Below, in pieces: positions 1-7,465 of a stretch of 11,642 nucleotides of DNA. Source of the stretch: CAZJYI01 sp964550025 (GTDB lineage: Bacteria > Verrucomicrobiota > Kiritimatiellia > UBA8416 > CAYOBW01); assembly GCA_964550025.1 (NCBI GenBank), contig CAZJYI010000252.1, positions 1-11,642 of the forward strand, in the 5' to 3' direction. Positions within the stretch are counted from its first letter, which is position 1. Each line of letters opens with the position of its first letter. The translations under genes were made by a program, and so were the position numbers. Below the pieces are notes generated by a model. The model made no database searches and was not told the DNA's origin. It was given only the letters and a program-made list of their open reading frames with translations.

Positions 1-58
1 GTAGGATCTCGGTATTGAATGCCCGGATGCGCCAGAAAGTGGACAAAAAACCACTCAC
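1..58 (-). CDS. possible 5' end of a gene running off the left edge
   Basis: Read on the minus strand, a GTG at 58-56 opens a frame that stays open for 19 codons to the window edge (MSGFLSTFWRIRAFNTEIL). A promoter-like element lies about 60 bp upstream on the same strand (126-155), which gives a plausible leader. A GAGG sits only three bases before the GTG, which is too close for a normal ribosome site. The peptide is too short to assign to a family, and 19 open codons are easily met by chance in GC-rich DNA. It may equally be noncoding. Confidence 0.2.
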   Translation of the reverse strand, partial: MSGFLSTFWRIRAFNTEIL

Positions 59-119
59 CGGCCTCGACGGACTACGCGTTTCTCCGATATTCAGTCGTAC
101 TCATCGGACTTCAAGACAA

Positions 120-155
120 CATGGTATAATACCATGGATGACAGTCGAGTTTCAA
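120..155. promoter_or_regulatory. palindromic, possibly bidirectional promoter/operator
   Basis: Positions 120-136 read CATGGTAT-A-ATACCATG, a palindrome with 8-bp arms. On the plus strand it contains an extended -10 (TGGTATAAT, 122-130) with no good -35. On the minus strand the mirror half gives TGGTATTAT, preceded at 18 bp by TTGAAA (150-155), a reasonable -35/-10 pair pointing to the left edge. The overlap of a symmetric site with a -10 box is the usual layout for a repressor operator. The regulator is unknown and no transcript evidence exists, so this is inference from motifs. Confidence 0.35.
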
Positions 156-264
156 TGCATATGTGCGACTAAACGCCCTCGCGGCTCATGGGTCCAGGGC
201 AGAAGACGAAGGAAGAAGATCAGGAAGCGGGAATAGGGCCTTCTTCATCTTCACCGGCATCGGA

Positions 265-349
265 TGTAGCCACGAGCGTGAGCGAGTGGATATCCCGCTG
301 CATCCGCTTCGTTCTCGCCGGGCTCCACTCGCTCACGCTCGTGGCTACA
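265..349. repeat. perfect 26-bp inverted repeat (REP/BIME-like hairpin)
   Basis: The arm at 265-290 (begins TGTAGCCACGAGCG, ends GAGTGGA) is exactly the reverse complement of 324-349, with a 33-nt loop (291-323). It begins 31 bp beyond the stop codon of the last gene of the ABC operon. A transcript would fold into a very stable stem. No T-run follows on either side, so it is not a standard rho-independent terminator. It could block 3' exonucleases, help end transcription, or be a non-autonomous mobile palindrome of the REP or MITE type. No flanking target duplication or transposase is visible. Confidence 0.85.
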
Positions 350-379
350 GGGAGGTCATAGAGAGAGGGGCCTCAGCGT

Positions 380-1999
380 TCACGCTTCCCTTCCCGCCAG
401 CGTTGCCAGCCGGGTGGTCGTCAGGACGCCGAAGAGGAAAGCCAGGCCGAGCGTGAGCAGGGTCATGAACATCGTGAACCCGATAAACGCGTCGGCGCCG
501 AAGCCGGACCCCATCGTCAGCACGGCCAGGAACATTATGACGAGCTGCTGGCCGATGATCTGGAGCAATGCCGCGAGCGCGAACGCCCCCCACTTGACGT
601 AGAGCGACAGGAATGCCGTGAGGTTCAGAAAGAGGAGGAACTGTCCACACAGGTAGATGAACGCCGCGAATCCCTCTTCCTCACCCAGGACCTCAGTCAG
701 GAACTCAGCGATCGGTTCGCGACCGAGGAAGACGCCGACACAGAACAGCACCAGGTTCGGCATGAACGTCGGAACGCACCCCTTGATCTTGTCCCACACG
801 AGGCTTCCCACCGAGACCGGCAGTCCCATCACGCCCGACAAGGTCTTCCACTTCACTTCGCTGCTGAACAGGCGTGATGCATAAACCCCCATCTCGATAA
901 CCGTGACCAGGAGTATGCCGACGACGAGCGCGATGCCGGTTGTCTGCCGCACGTCTTCCATGTCGGGCGGTCGTTTTCTCGTCCCGAAGTCCGTCGCCAA
1001 GCCGTACATCAACGCGCCGACCGCCACAAGGGCCAGGGCAAACACGATGGACTTGAGGACTATCTGGGCTTTGCCCCCCGTCATGAAGTGGAACTCCTTC
1101 CACGCCAGCGCGCTGCGCCACGTACGCCCCACGCCCAGCGGCCGCAGCAGAATGCCGGACTTCGGGATCAGACCCCGCGCCGGCGAGGCCAGTTTCTGAC
1201 GCCGCGTGCAGGGGTTGAAGAGGACCCACGACAGCAGGAAGAAAGCCAGTCCCCAGAAGAAGCTGGCAACGGCCTGGTAGCCGACGACAGGCCCGGCAAA
1301 GCCGATCCGCATGATCTCTTCGACCCGCGTGAACGGCGAGGTGGCGATCATGCTCTCACACGCGCCTGTGACGACCCTGATGAGGAGCTGTTCATCGGTC
1401 CAGCCTCCCCTGTTGACCAGGAACTCCGACACGAGTCCGCTCACCGCCCAGGGCAGCAGCAGGAAGGCGACCAGCGCGGCAACCGCCAGGGCGGCGGCAG
1501 AACGGCCGCGCTGGGCGACGACCGAGCACAGAAGCGCGAGGTTGCATAGAAACCACGCGAAGGCGATCAGCATCAGGTAAGCGGCAAGAACCTGTACGAT
1601 CGAGACCCCGCCCAGCGTCACGGCGAGCACGGCGAACGGAAGCTGTACCAGCAGGAGCATCCCCATGGCCAGCAGGCGCGAGGTCGATTTGCCCATCAGG
1701 ATCGACAGCGGATTCAACCCCGCCATCTTGAGGAGCCCGAGGGTCATTTCCTCCTTTTCTTCGGTGATCGCCGTGGCGAAGTAGACGAGCGCGACGGTAC
1801 CGAGCACCCAGATATCGGCCCAGACAAGCGCCGCGAAGAACTCGCGCCCCGGGGCGTTGCTCAACAGCCGGGCGGCGTGGTTGAAGCCGAGAATGACCCA
1901 CAGCAGGAGTCCCAGCACACCGCGAAACGCGTACGTGCGCCACGAGCGGGCCTGCTCCCGCATCGTGCGCGCAAAGAACGCCAGCACGGGAAAGGTCAT
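380..1999 (-). CDS. ABC-2 type transporter permease (module B), fused double permease
   Basis: This 539-residue integral membrane protein should form the membrane channel for the ATPase encoded just upstream. Around a dozen hydrophobic segments are visible, for example near residues 64-79, 107-129, 135-160, 168-190, 313-335, 353-375 and 505-527. The ABC-2 cytoplasmic motif (EEKEEMTLGLLKMAGLNPLS, residues 80-99, ending in GK at 103-104) recurs in weaker form at 380-404 (SEVKWKTLSG...LVWDK). A WKEF at 300-303 marks the start of the second half. The protein therefore looks like two permease halves fused. The ATG overlaps the ATPase stop as ATGA (1996-1999), which points to translational coupling, and GGGAG lies about 7 bp upstream. 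It is the last gene of the operon. Family assignment is secure; the substrate is unknown. Confidence 0.93.
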   Translation of the reverse strand: MTFPVLAFFARTMREQARSWRTYAFRGVLGLLLWVILGFNHAARLLSNAPGREFFAALVWADIWVLGTVALVYFATAITEEKEEMTLGLLKMAGLNPLSILMGKSTSRLLAMGMLLLVQLPFAVLAVTLGGVSIVQVLAAYLMLIAFAWFLCNLALLCSVVAQRGRSAAALAVAALVAFLLLPWAVSGLVSEFLVNRGGWTDEQLLIRVVTGACESMIATSPFTRVEEIMRIGFAGPVVGYQAVASFFWGLAFFLLSWVLFNPCTRRQKLASPARGLIPKSGILLRPLGVGRTWRSALAWKEFHFMTGGKAQIVLKSIVFALALVAVGALMYGLATDFGTRKRPPDMEDVRQTTGIALVVGILLVTVIEMGVYASRLFSSEVKWKTLSGVMGLPVSVGSLVWDKIKGCVPTFMPNLVLFCVGVFLGREPIAEFLTEVLGEEEGFAAFIYLCGQFLLFLNLTAFLSLYVKWGAFALAALLQIIGQQLVIMFLAVLTMGSGFGADAFIGFTMFMTLLTLGLAFLFGVLTTTRLATLAGREA

Positions 2000-2946
2000 G
2001 AAGGCACTCCCGCTTCCGTCAACTCCAGGAAAGCCTGGTTCAGATGCCGAACGTCGGGTTTGAACAACGCTACCTGCGCGCCGGCGTCGAGTGCGCGGCG
2101 GAGGACGCCGGTGGGGCTGATGATCTCTCCGTCAAACTCGATCATCACGCCGTTGCCGTCGACGAGCGGCTCGACGCGGGCAATGCCCTTTTCGCGAAGA
2201 AGCGTCTCGGCCGGAAACGCCGCGTGATCCTCGAGCTGCAACACGTAGCGCCGGTTACGGCTGTCCTGGGCGGCGAGGTCGCGCATCCGGCCCGAGTACT
2301 TGACATGGCCGCGGTCGATGATTGTGACGCTGTCGCACAACTCGGCCAGCTCGCTGAGGATGTGCGAGCTGATGAAGATGGTCTTGCCCATTTTGCTCAA
2401 CTCGCGGAGGATTTCCATGAGCTCGATGCGGGCGCGCGGATCGAGACCGCTTGCCGGTTCATCCAGGAGGAGCAGCCGCGGGTCGTGCACCAGCACGCGC
2501 GCCAGGCTCACGCGTTGCTGCATGCCCCGCGAGAGGGCCTTGATAAGGTCGCCCCGCCGCCCCTCCATGTCCGTCAGGGCCAGGACGTCCTCGATGACGC
2601 GCGTGCGGTCGGCCGGCACCATGCCGTAGGCTGCCCCAAAGAAGTCAAGGTACTCGAAGACCGTCATCTGCCGGTACATGCTGAAATGGTCCGGCATGTA
2701 GCCGATCAGCCGCCGCACGCGCTTGTAATCACGCCGCACGTCTGACCCGTGCACTTTGACGTTGCCCTGCTGGGGGGGCAGCAGCGTGGCGAGGATGCGC
2801 AGCGTCGTTGTCTTTCCGGCGCCGTTCGGCCCGACGAAACCGTGGATTGAACCCTCTTCGACCTCGAAAGACATTCCGTCCACGGCCCTGGTCCGCTTGA
2901 ACTGGTGCGTCAGCCCGGTCACACTAATGGCTTGTTCCATGCTCAT
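1996..2946 (-). CDS. ABC transporter ATP-binding protein (module B)
   Basis: This 316-residue nucleotide-binding subunit drives the permease encoded next to it by ATP hydrolysis at the inner face of the membrane. Visible motifs are Walker A GPNGAGKT (39-46), signature LSRGM (138-142), Walker B LLLLDE (158-163), D-loop SGLD (166-169) and H-loop His195. The Q-loop position reads IGYMPD (81-86), Asp instead of Gln, as in the sister ATPase in this window. Residues beyond about 220 form the accessory C-terminal domain typical of ATPases that pair with ABC-2 permeases, ending in a conserved-looking FLELTE segment. The start is ATG at 2946 with a strong GGGGAG 7 bp upstream. That site begins right at the stop of the preceding gene, 12 bp away. 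The DrrA/CcmA-like ATPase family is clear; the transported substrate is not. Confidence 0.96.
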   Translation of the reverse strand: MSMEQAISVTGLTHQFKRTRAVDGMSFEVEEGSIHGFVGPNGAGKTTTLRILATLLPPQQGNVKVHGSDVRRDYKRVRRLIGYMPDHFSMYRQMTVFEYLDFFGAAYGMVPADRTRVIEDVLALTDMEGRRGDLIKALSRGMQQRVSLARVLVHDPRLLLLDEPASGLDPRARIELMEILRELSKMGKTIFISSHILSELAELCDSVTIIDRGHVKYSGRMRDLAAQDSRNRRYVLQLEDHAAFPAETLLREKGIARVEPLVDGNGVMIEFDGEIISPTGVLRRALDAGAQVALFKPDVRHLNQAFLELTEAGVPS

Positions 2947-2958
2947 TTGTCGACTCCC

Positions 2959-4797
2959 CTACGATTGTCCGGGCAAAATGACATCGTGTTGATACAGCAC
3001 ATGGCTGTCCTGCTGCTCGAATCCGGGTGTCTGAACGTGGAACGTCTCCGGCGCTTTGGCCATAACGAAGACGCACACACGGTCCCTGTCGGGCGAGTCA
3101 TCAATGATGCCCATCTTCAAAGGTCCCTCGTGACGCAGGGCTCGCGCCATCAGGAGTTTCATGTCTTCCTCGGACGGCCACTCGTCATGCGTTGCGAACC
3201 CTCTCGAGGCGCGGCCCTCGAAGAACGCCCCGAGATCTTCTCCCCTGCCCCGGGGACGCAGGTACTCGCCGTCCCGTTCAAGCGTGTAGTACCGGCCGTC
3301 ATGGCAGGCCCAGAGCGCAATGGGGTCGTCGGGGAAACCGCTCCCCGACACGTTCTCGATGCGCAGCGGGGAAGGAAACGCCCCACGGCCTTCCTCGCCG
3401 GACGGCTTCAGGCTCCAGGCTGGCCCCGGCAGCCTGCCGCGGTAGAGAAAGGCGACGGATGAGAACAGCGGCACGCTGACGGAGAGGCGCCCCCCGCGCC
3501 CGTTATGGATCCTGCCCCGGGTCGGATGGTATGAGTCGCCGGTCGAATAGACGTTGTGGGGAGCGTCGTGACTGATGTCATAGCGCCGGCTTCGCGTCGC
3601 GAAGAGGATCGACCATTGTGAAACGTCGTAGGTGCCGTCTCCCAGGGACTGCGCAACGGCGACGGACTTGACGGTATTGCTCTCGCCGTAGCCGCGTCGC
3701 CCGACCGCACTCAACAGCAACCCGGCGCCGGCAACGGCAACCAGGAAAAACAGGATGGCACGGAAGTGCTTGCGCCAGGTGTTTGCGAGGATCGCGTTCA
3801 CGGGGCCGATGAGGCAGACATAGATGCCCACCAGCAGGTGAATGAGCCACCACTTGTGCTTCACCTTCACCCGGGCGCGCAGCTTCGCAAAGAGCGTGTC
3901 CTCGAAACGGTGCATCCAGTTGCTGGAACCCGACTCGAGCCGCGGCGGGGGGAACTTCTTCCCGGCGAGGTAGTTCGCCGTCAGGGCAGCGCGTCGCTTC
4001 TCGTGCCGGACGACTCTCCCGCCGCCCACGCGGAAGCGCTCGCGGTCCGTGTTCAGCTCGGACAGGTCGTCGGAGAAGCGGGGGAAGCGGCCGTCCGCGC
4101 CCTGGATCAGGTGGAGCGTGCCCCCGCGTTTCAGCCAATCCAGGAAGCCGCGGCGCCGCGTTGCTTCCCAGGATGGCGCCGCATCCATGACAACGCTGTG
4201 CAGGCCTTTCGTTGCCAATACCGCCGGCGGGAACAGGTTGGCCGGAAACCTCTGGAGCTTGGTCTGCCCCGCCCCGGGGACGTCGGACCCCGTCAGGAAT
4301 ACGCGTGCGGGAGGGCCTGCCTTGGGGACGGGCAGTTCCACGCGCTCATCCGGTCCGCGGCCCCATTTGATCTTCCATCCTCCCCTCGCGCCCGCGACAT
4401 AGACGTAGAACTGAATCCAGCGTTCGGTGTAGGGGGACACGTAGCAATCTTCCACCAACACCGTCCCGCCTTCCCCGCTCCAACTGTGAGACAGTTCCAG
4501 CTTGCCGTTGAAAAGCCTCGGCGTATCGTTGAAGACGCGAACCGACAGCGGGTTGATGTAGCCCGGCACGACCTTGTTGTCGTACCCCCACACCACCTGG
4601 TCCGCGACGACGAGGGCCTCGGAAGACAGCGGGGCCATGACTACCGCCGCGAGAAGCAGCGCCAGCGTTCTGGTACGAGATTCGCCCCCAGGGCGGACTC
4701 TACTCGCGGCCGAAGAGATAGGAGTGCAGGAGTACGTGTAGGAGTACGGCGCACGATTCCGCGCCGTCCACCCGTACTCGTACACATACTCGTACAC
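2959..4797 (-). CDS. exported membrane-anchored companion protein of ABC module B (start uncertain)
   Basis: I cannot name this protein. From the GTG at 4797 it has 612 residues: a Tyr-rich N-terminus translated from an inverted repeat, a signal-peptide-like stretch (RTLALLLAAVVMAPLSSEA, about 43-61), a beta-rich extracytoplasmic domain, a Rossmann-like segment (LHSVVMDAAP...FLDWLKRGG, about 199-226), and two TM helices (about 318-337 and 347-365) with a GPVN motif at the end of the first. A C-terminal domain of about 245 residues follows. The 704-residue protein of module A has the same architecture. The start is unclear. The frame is open to a TTG at 4893, overlapping the permease by 31 bp. 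GTG 4797 has GGGAG 6 bp upstream, and the first in-frame ATG (4638) would cut into the signal peptide. I chose GTG on the ribosome site. It probably couples the ABC transporter to a periplasmic partner. Confidence 0.85.
   Translation of the reverse strand: MYEYVYEYGWTARNRAPYSYTYSCTPISSAASRVRPGGESRTRTLALLLAAVVMAPLSSEALVVADQVVWGYDNKVVPGYINPLSVRVFNDTPRLFNGKLELSHSWSGEGGTVLVEDCYVSPYTERWIQFYVYVAGARGGWKIKWGRGPDERVELPVPKAGPPARVFLTGSDVPGAGQTKLQRFPANLFPPAVLATKGLHSVVMDAAPSWEATRRRGFLDWLKRGGTLHLIQGADGRFPRFSDDLSELNTDRERFRVGGGRVVRHEKRRAALTANYLAGKKFPPPRLESGSSNWMHRFEDTLFAKLRARVKVKHKWWLIHLLVGIYVCLIGPVNAILANTWRKHFRAILFFLVAVAGAGLLLSAVGRRGYGESNTVKSVAVAQSLGDGTYDVSQWSILFATRSRRYDISHDAPHNVYSTGDSYHPTRGRIHNGRGGRLSVSVPLFSSVAFLYRGRLPGPAWSLKPSGEEGRGAFPSPLRIENVSGSGFPDDPIALWACHDGRYYTLERDGEYLRPRGRGEDLGAFFEGRASRGFATHDEWPSEEDMKLLMARALRHEGPLKMGIIDDSPDRDRVCVFVMAKAPETFHVQTPGFEQQDSHVLYQHDVILPGQS
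4730..4791. repeat. imperfect inverted repeat of GTACTCG/GAGTACG units at the module A/B junction
   Basis: The arm at 4730-4752 (GAGTACGTGTAGGAGTACGG then CGC) pairs with 4761-4791, across an 8-nt loop (4753-4760), a bulge of about 8 nt and two mismatches, one of which is a U-G wobble in the minus-strand RNA. Translated in the reading frame of the downstream gene it gives the odd Tyr-rich peptide YEYVYEY...PYSYTYS ahead of the signal peptide, which looks like read-through of non-protein DNA. In the operon mRNA the hairpin falls between the permease of module A and the exported protein of module B, where it could affect mRNA stability or the start of translation. Confidence 0.7.
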
Positions 4798-4862
4798 ACG
4801 AATCTCCCGCTTCTCTGCTCCAACAGGTGTCGGGGAGATACTCCCATTCCCCCACCCGCCGG

Positions 4863-6536
4863 TCAACTTCTTCTCAGGCAACGATCGGCGCAAACCAGAC
4901 TGCAGCCCCGCACGATGGCGAACAGAGCCAGGTTGGCCAGGAGGTTGACAATGATGAGGAACACTTCCCCCAGATCCCAGAGGTCGAGATCGAAGACGAG
5001 CTCACCGATGACGCCCACGGGGGAGAGAAAGAGGAAATCGTCGCCATCGAAGAGGACCGGGACAATATCCTGCAGTACGATGCACAGAATAACCGGCCCC
5101 ATGACCCACGCGAACAACAGGATCAGCGCCGTCACGATCGCCCTGGCCCGCTTCCGCATGCGGATACCGACGAGACAGGCCGTCCAGGCGGTCAGCGGCA
5201 GATACACCAGTACCGTGCCAATTGACAGGATGACGAACGTCACGGCCTTGGTAACGCGTCCGTACACAAGCTCCTCGAGGTAGGCATGCAGGAAGAACAG
5301 CGTGACGAAAGGAACGAGGAACACGAGCAGGATGCGCCGCAGCGGTTGCATCTTCTGGCGGACAATCTCACGCGCGTCGAGCGGCGTGCTCATAAGGATG
5401 TCCAGCGTGCGATGCGTCCGTTCGGCGCCGAAGAGGTTGACGCTGTGCACACAAACCGTCAGGGCGGCACAGATCCAGAGCGCACAGAGCATCAGCGCAA
5501 GCCACTCCTCGCCGTCGAGACCGGTCATTTCCGTGATGGCGGCCAGGGAACCGAGGAATACGAGAGCCTCCAGCACGAGCATGAGGCGCACAACATATTG
5601 CGGGCGGCCGAGCGTGGCGCGCTTCTTCTCGCGCCAGGCCACCGGCTGCCGGCCGGGCGTTGACGCGACGTCCTTGACGAGAACGATGCCCCGCGCCCAG
5701 CGCTCGTTCCAGCGTACCATGACGCTGTCGAGCCATGCGAAGAGACGCGGAATGAGCCGGTGCGAGCGCGGGTTGGCACGACGTACCAGGAAGAGTCGCG
5801 CCGTTCCCAGGAAGGCCAGGGCCGAAAGCGCGATTGGCAGCAGTCTCACCAGGTTCGCCGTTGCCGGTGCGTCCGAGTGCACGAATGCGTAGGGGGTCAC
5901 CAGCGCGAGCGCGGTTTCGGCGTCCACGCCGCCCATGGCATCGAGGACGATCATGCCGAGCGCGTAGCCCCCGTAGACGAGATAGCAGCCGATCAGCGCC
6001 CCCACGAAGGTCCGGGCAATCGTGGAGCACAGCAGCGCCAGGGCACCGACCTGGAGGCAATGGACCAGCAGGTAGCACGCGCTCCATGCCACCGTACTCG
6101 CCTCCAGCCCGCCCATGAGATAGGCCACGCCCAGCACCGGCAGCGTCAACACAAGGAAAGTCAGCATCGGGATCAACCGGCTCACGTACTTCTGGAGCAG
6201 GATCTCCGTCGGCGTCAGGCGGGTTGCCAGCAACAGGGGAAAGCTGTGGCGCTCCTTTTCGTGGGCGATGGCGCCGGCCATCAGTGCCGGCAGAAACAGG
6301 TAGGCGCCGAGAAACTGCAGCATGCAAACCTGCTCGAGCAGCTCTCCGCCGCGCCCCATGGCGGCGATGGCCTCGAGCACGTCGGTGTTCCGGTAGAACC
6401 GCAAGGTGTCCATGGCCAGCGAGAAAAAGAGCAGAAAGAACAGGCAGGCATACACGCAGCGTACCACGTACGTGCGCTTGCTTGCCGCCTGCTGCACCAG
6501 CTCCCGCCGCAGAACGGGTAGACGATTTCCGATCAC
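4863..6536 (-). CDS. ABC-2 type transporter permease (module A), fused double permease
   Basis: This 557-residue polytopic membrane protein is the partner of the ATPase encoded directly upstream. The ABC-2 motif occurs twice with the same 25-residue length: HEKERHSFPLLLATRLTPTE (92-111, ending LLQK at 113-116) and AERTHRTLDILMSTPLDARE (371-390, ending RQK at 393-395). Each half starts with a similar short motif (LPVLRREL at 6-13, VAWREKK at 299-305), so the protein appears to be a duplication of one permease unit fused into one chain. Hydrophobic segments follow each motif. The GTG start overlaps the ATPase stop (GTGA, 6533-6536), with GGAGGGG about 8 bp upstream, so translation is probably coupled. 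The stop lies inside the longest possible frame of the next gene. The ABC-2 family is clear; the substrate is unknown. Confidence 0.93.
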   Translation of the reverse strand: MIGNRLPVLRRELVQQAASKRTYVVRCVYACLFFLLFFSLAMDTLRFYRNTDVLEAIAAMGRGGELLEQVCMLQFLGAYLFLPALMAGAIAHEKERHSFPLLLATRLTPTEILLQKYVSRLIPMLTFLVLTLPVLGVAYLMGGLEASTVAWSACYLLVHCLQVGALALLCSTIARTFVGALIGCYLVYGGYALGMIVLDAMGGVDAETALALVTPYAFVHSDAPATANLVRLLPIALSALAFLGTARLFLVRRANPRSHRLIPRLFAWLDSVMVRWNERWARGIVLVKDVASTPGRQPVAWREKKRATLGRPQYVVRLMLVLEALVFLGSLAAITEMTGLDGEEWLALMLCALWICAALTVCVHSVNLFGAERTHRTLDILMSTPLDAREIVRQKMQPLRRILLVFLVPFVTLFFLHAYLEELVYGRVTKAVTFVILSIGTVLVYLPLTAWTACLVGIRMRKRARAIVTALILLFAWVMGPVILCIVLQDIVPVLFDGDDFLFLSPVGVIGELVFDLDLWDLGEVFLIIVNLLANLALFAIVRGCSLVCADRCLRRS

Positions 6537-7465
6537 GCCGTCTTCCCCTCCGTCAGCTTCATAAACACCGTCTCCATGTCCATGGCCTCGGGCTGAAACA
6601 TGAATATACGCGCGCCGAGGGCATGGATACGGTCGTGAAGCTCGGTTGCGCTGAGTTTCTGTTCGTCGATGCTGATCGCGAAGCGGTCGACCTGCCTATC
6701 GACGCCGTCAACGCCTTCGATCGCCCCAATATCGCGCGCGAGCTCCTCGGCGGGATCCTCCACCTGCACGTGGACGGTGCGGCGGACGCCGAGTTGTTCG
6801 TAGATGTCCGTCAGCGACCCTTCAGCGACCATCTTCCCCGCTTCCACGATGCCGATGCAGGTACACAGTTCCGAGAGCTCGTGCAGGATGTGGCTCGAGA
6901 TGAGCACCGTCTTGCCCATCGATCGCAATTCCTTGAGCAGCTCCCGTATCTCGATGCGGGCGCGCGGGTCCAGCCCGCTGGCCGGCTCGTCCAGCAGCAG
7001 GAGGTCCGGGTCGTGCAGCAACACGCGCGCCAGTCCCAGGCGCTGTTTCATACCGCGCGAAAGACCGTCCACCTGGGCGTCCCGCTTCTCCGTCAAGTCT
7101 GTCAGGGCCAGGACGTCGTCGATCACCGAGGACGCCCGGTCCGGTGGCAACCGGTACGCCGCGGCAAAGAACTGCAGGTAGTCATTCGTGGTCAGATCCT
7201 CGTAAACACCGAAGAAGTCCGGCAGGTACCCGATGCGCGCCCGGGCCTTGGCGGGACGGCGGATGACGTTGGTGTTCCCGATGCGCACGCGACCGGATAC
7301 CGGGCGCATCAGCGTCGCCAGGACCTTGATCGTGGTTGTCTTGCCGGCGCCGTTGGGTCCGATAAAACCGAAGACCTCCCCCTTCGGTATGGAAAACGAT
7401 AGACGATCGACGGCCGTGAACCGCCCGTACTTCACGATGAGATTCTCGACTTCAACGAATGCCAT
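6533..7465 (-). CDS. ABC transporter ATP-binding protein (module A)
   Basis: This 310-residue ATPase subunit has Walker A GPNGAGKT (36-43), signature LSRGM (135-139), Walker B LLLLDE (155-160), SGLD D-loop (163-166) and H-loop His192. As in the module B ATPase, the usual Q-loop Gln is Asp (IGYLPD, 78-83). From the signature to just past the H-loop, about 70% of some 75 residues match the module B ATPase, and both end in a similar F..LTEG accessory domain, so the two are paralogs. The ATG at 7465 lies within the 3' end of the preceding gene (14-bp overlap) and has AAGGA 8 bp upstream. It energises the permease encoded immediately downstream. The export-type ABC-2 ATPase class is certain; the cargo is not. 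Confidence 0.96.
   Translation of the reverse strand: MAFVEVENLIVKYGRFTAVDRLSFSIPKGEVFGFIGPNGAGKTTTIKVLATLMRPVSGRVRIGNTNVIRRPAKARARIGYLPDFFGVYEDLTTNDYLQFFAAAYRLPPDRASSVIDDVLALTDLTEKRDAQVDGLSRGMKQRLGLARVLLHDPDLLLLDEPASGLDPRARIEIRELLKELRSMGKTVLISSHILHELSELCTCIGIVEAGKMVAEGSLTDIYEQLGVRRTVHVQVEDPAEELARDIGAIEGVDGVDRQVDRFAISIDEQKLSATELHDRIHALGARIFMFQPEAMDMETVFMKLTEGKTA

Larger units (their letters stand above)
59..379. other. intergenic region without a convincing gene
   Basis: This stretch separates the last operon gene, which ends at 380, from the left edge. It holds a short palindrome with promoter-like boxes (120-155) and a long perfect inverted repeat (265-349). Between them, about 186-255 is rich in GAAGAAG/CTTCTTC and could pair weakly with itself, but there is no T-run that would make it an intrinsic terminator. 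The plus-strand frames here (15-236, 163-456) have no family resemblance, and the second reads straight through the inverted repeat, so I do not call them genes. Confidence 0.6.

Noticed and set aside
208..242. Catalytic glutamine amidotransferase triad in the 704-residue protein (residue positions)
   Set aside because: The fold-like pattern is there but no nucleophile elbow with Cys, nor matching His and Glu, can be seen, so no enzyme activity is claimed.
163..456. Plus-strand frame of 97 codons at the left end
   Set aside because: About half of it is the translation of the inverted repeat at 265-349 and the rest overlaps the permease 3' end.
3766..5283. Long plus-strand open frame of 505 codons, antisense to the module B exported protein and module A permease
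   Set aside because: It is rich in Arg, His, Gln and Pro, has no recognisable domain, and mirrors strongly supported minus-strand genes; long antisense frames are common in GC-rich coding DNA.
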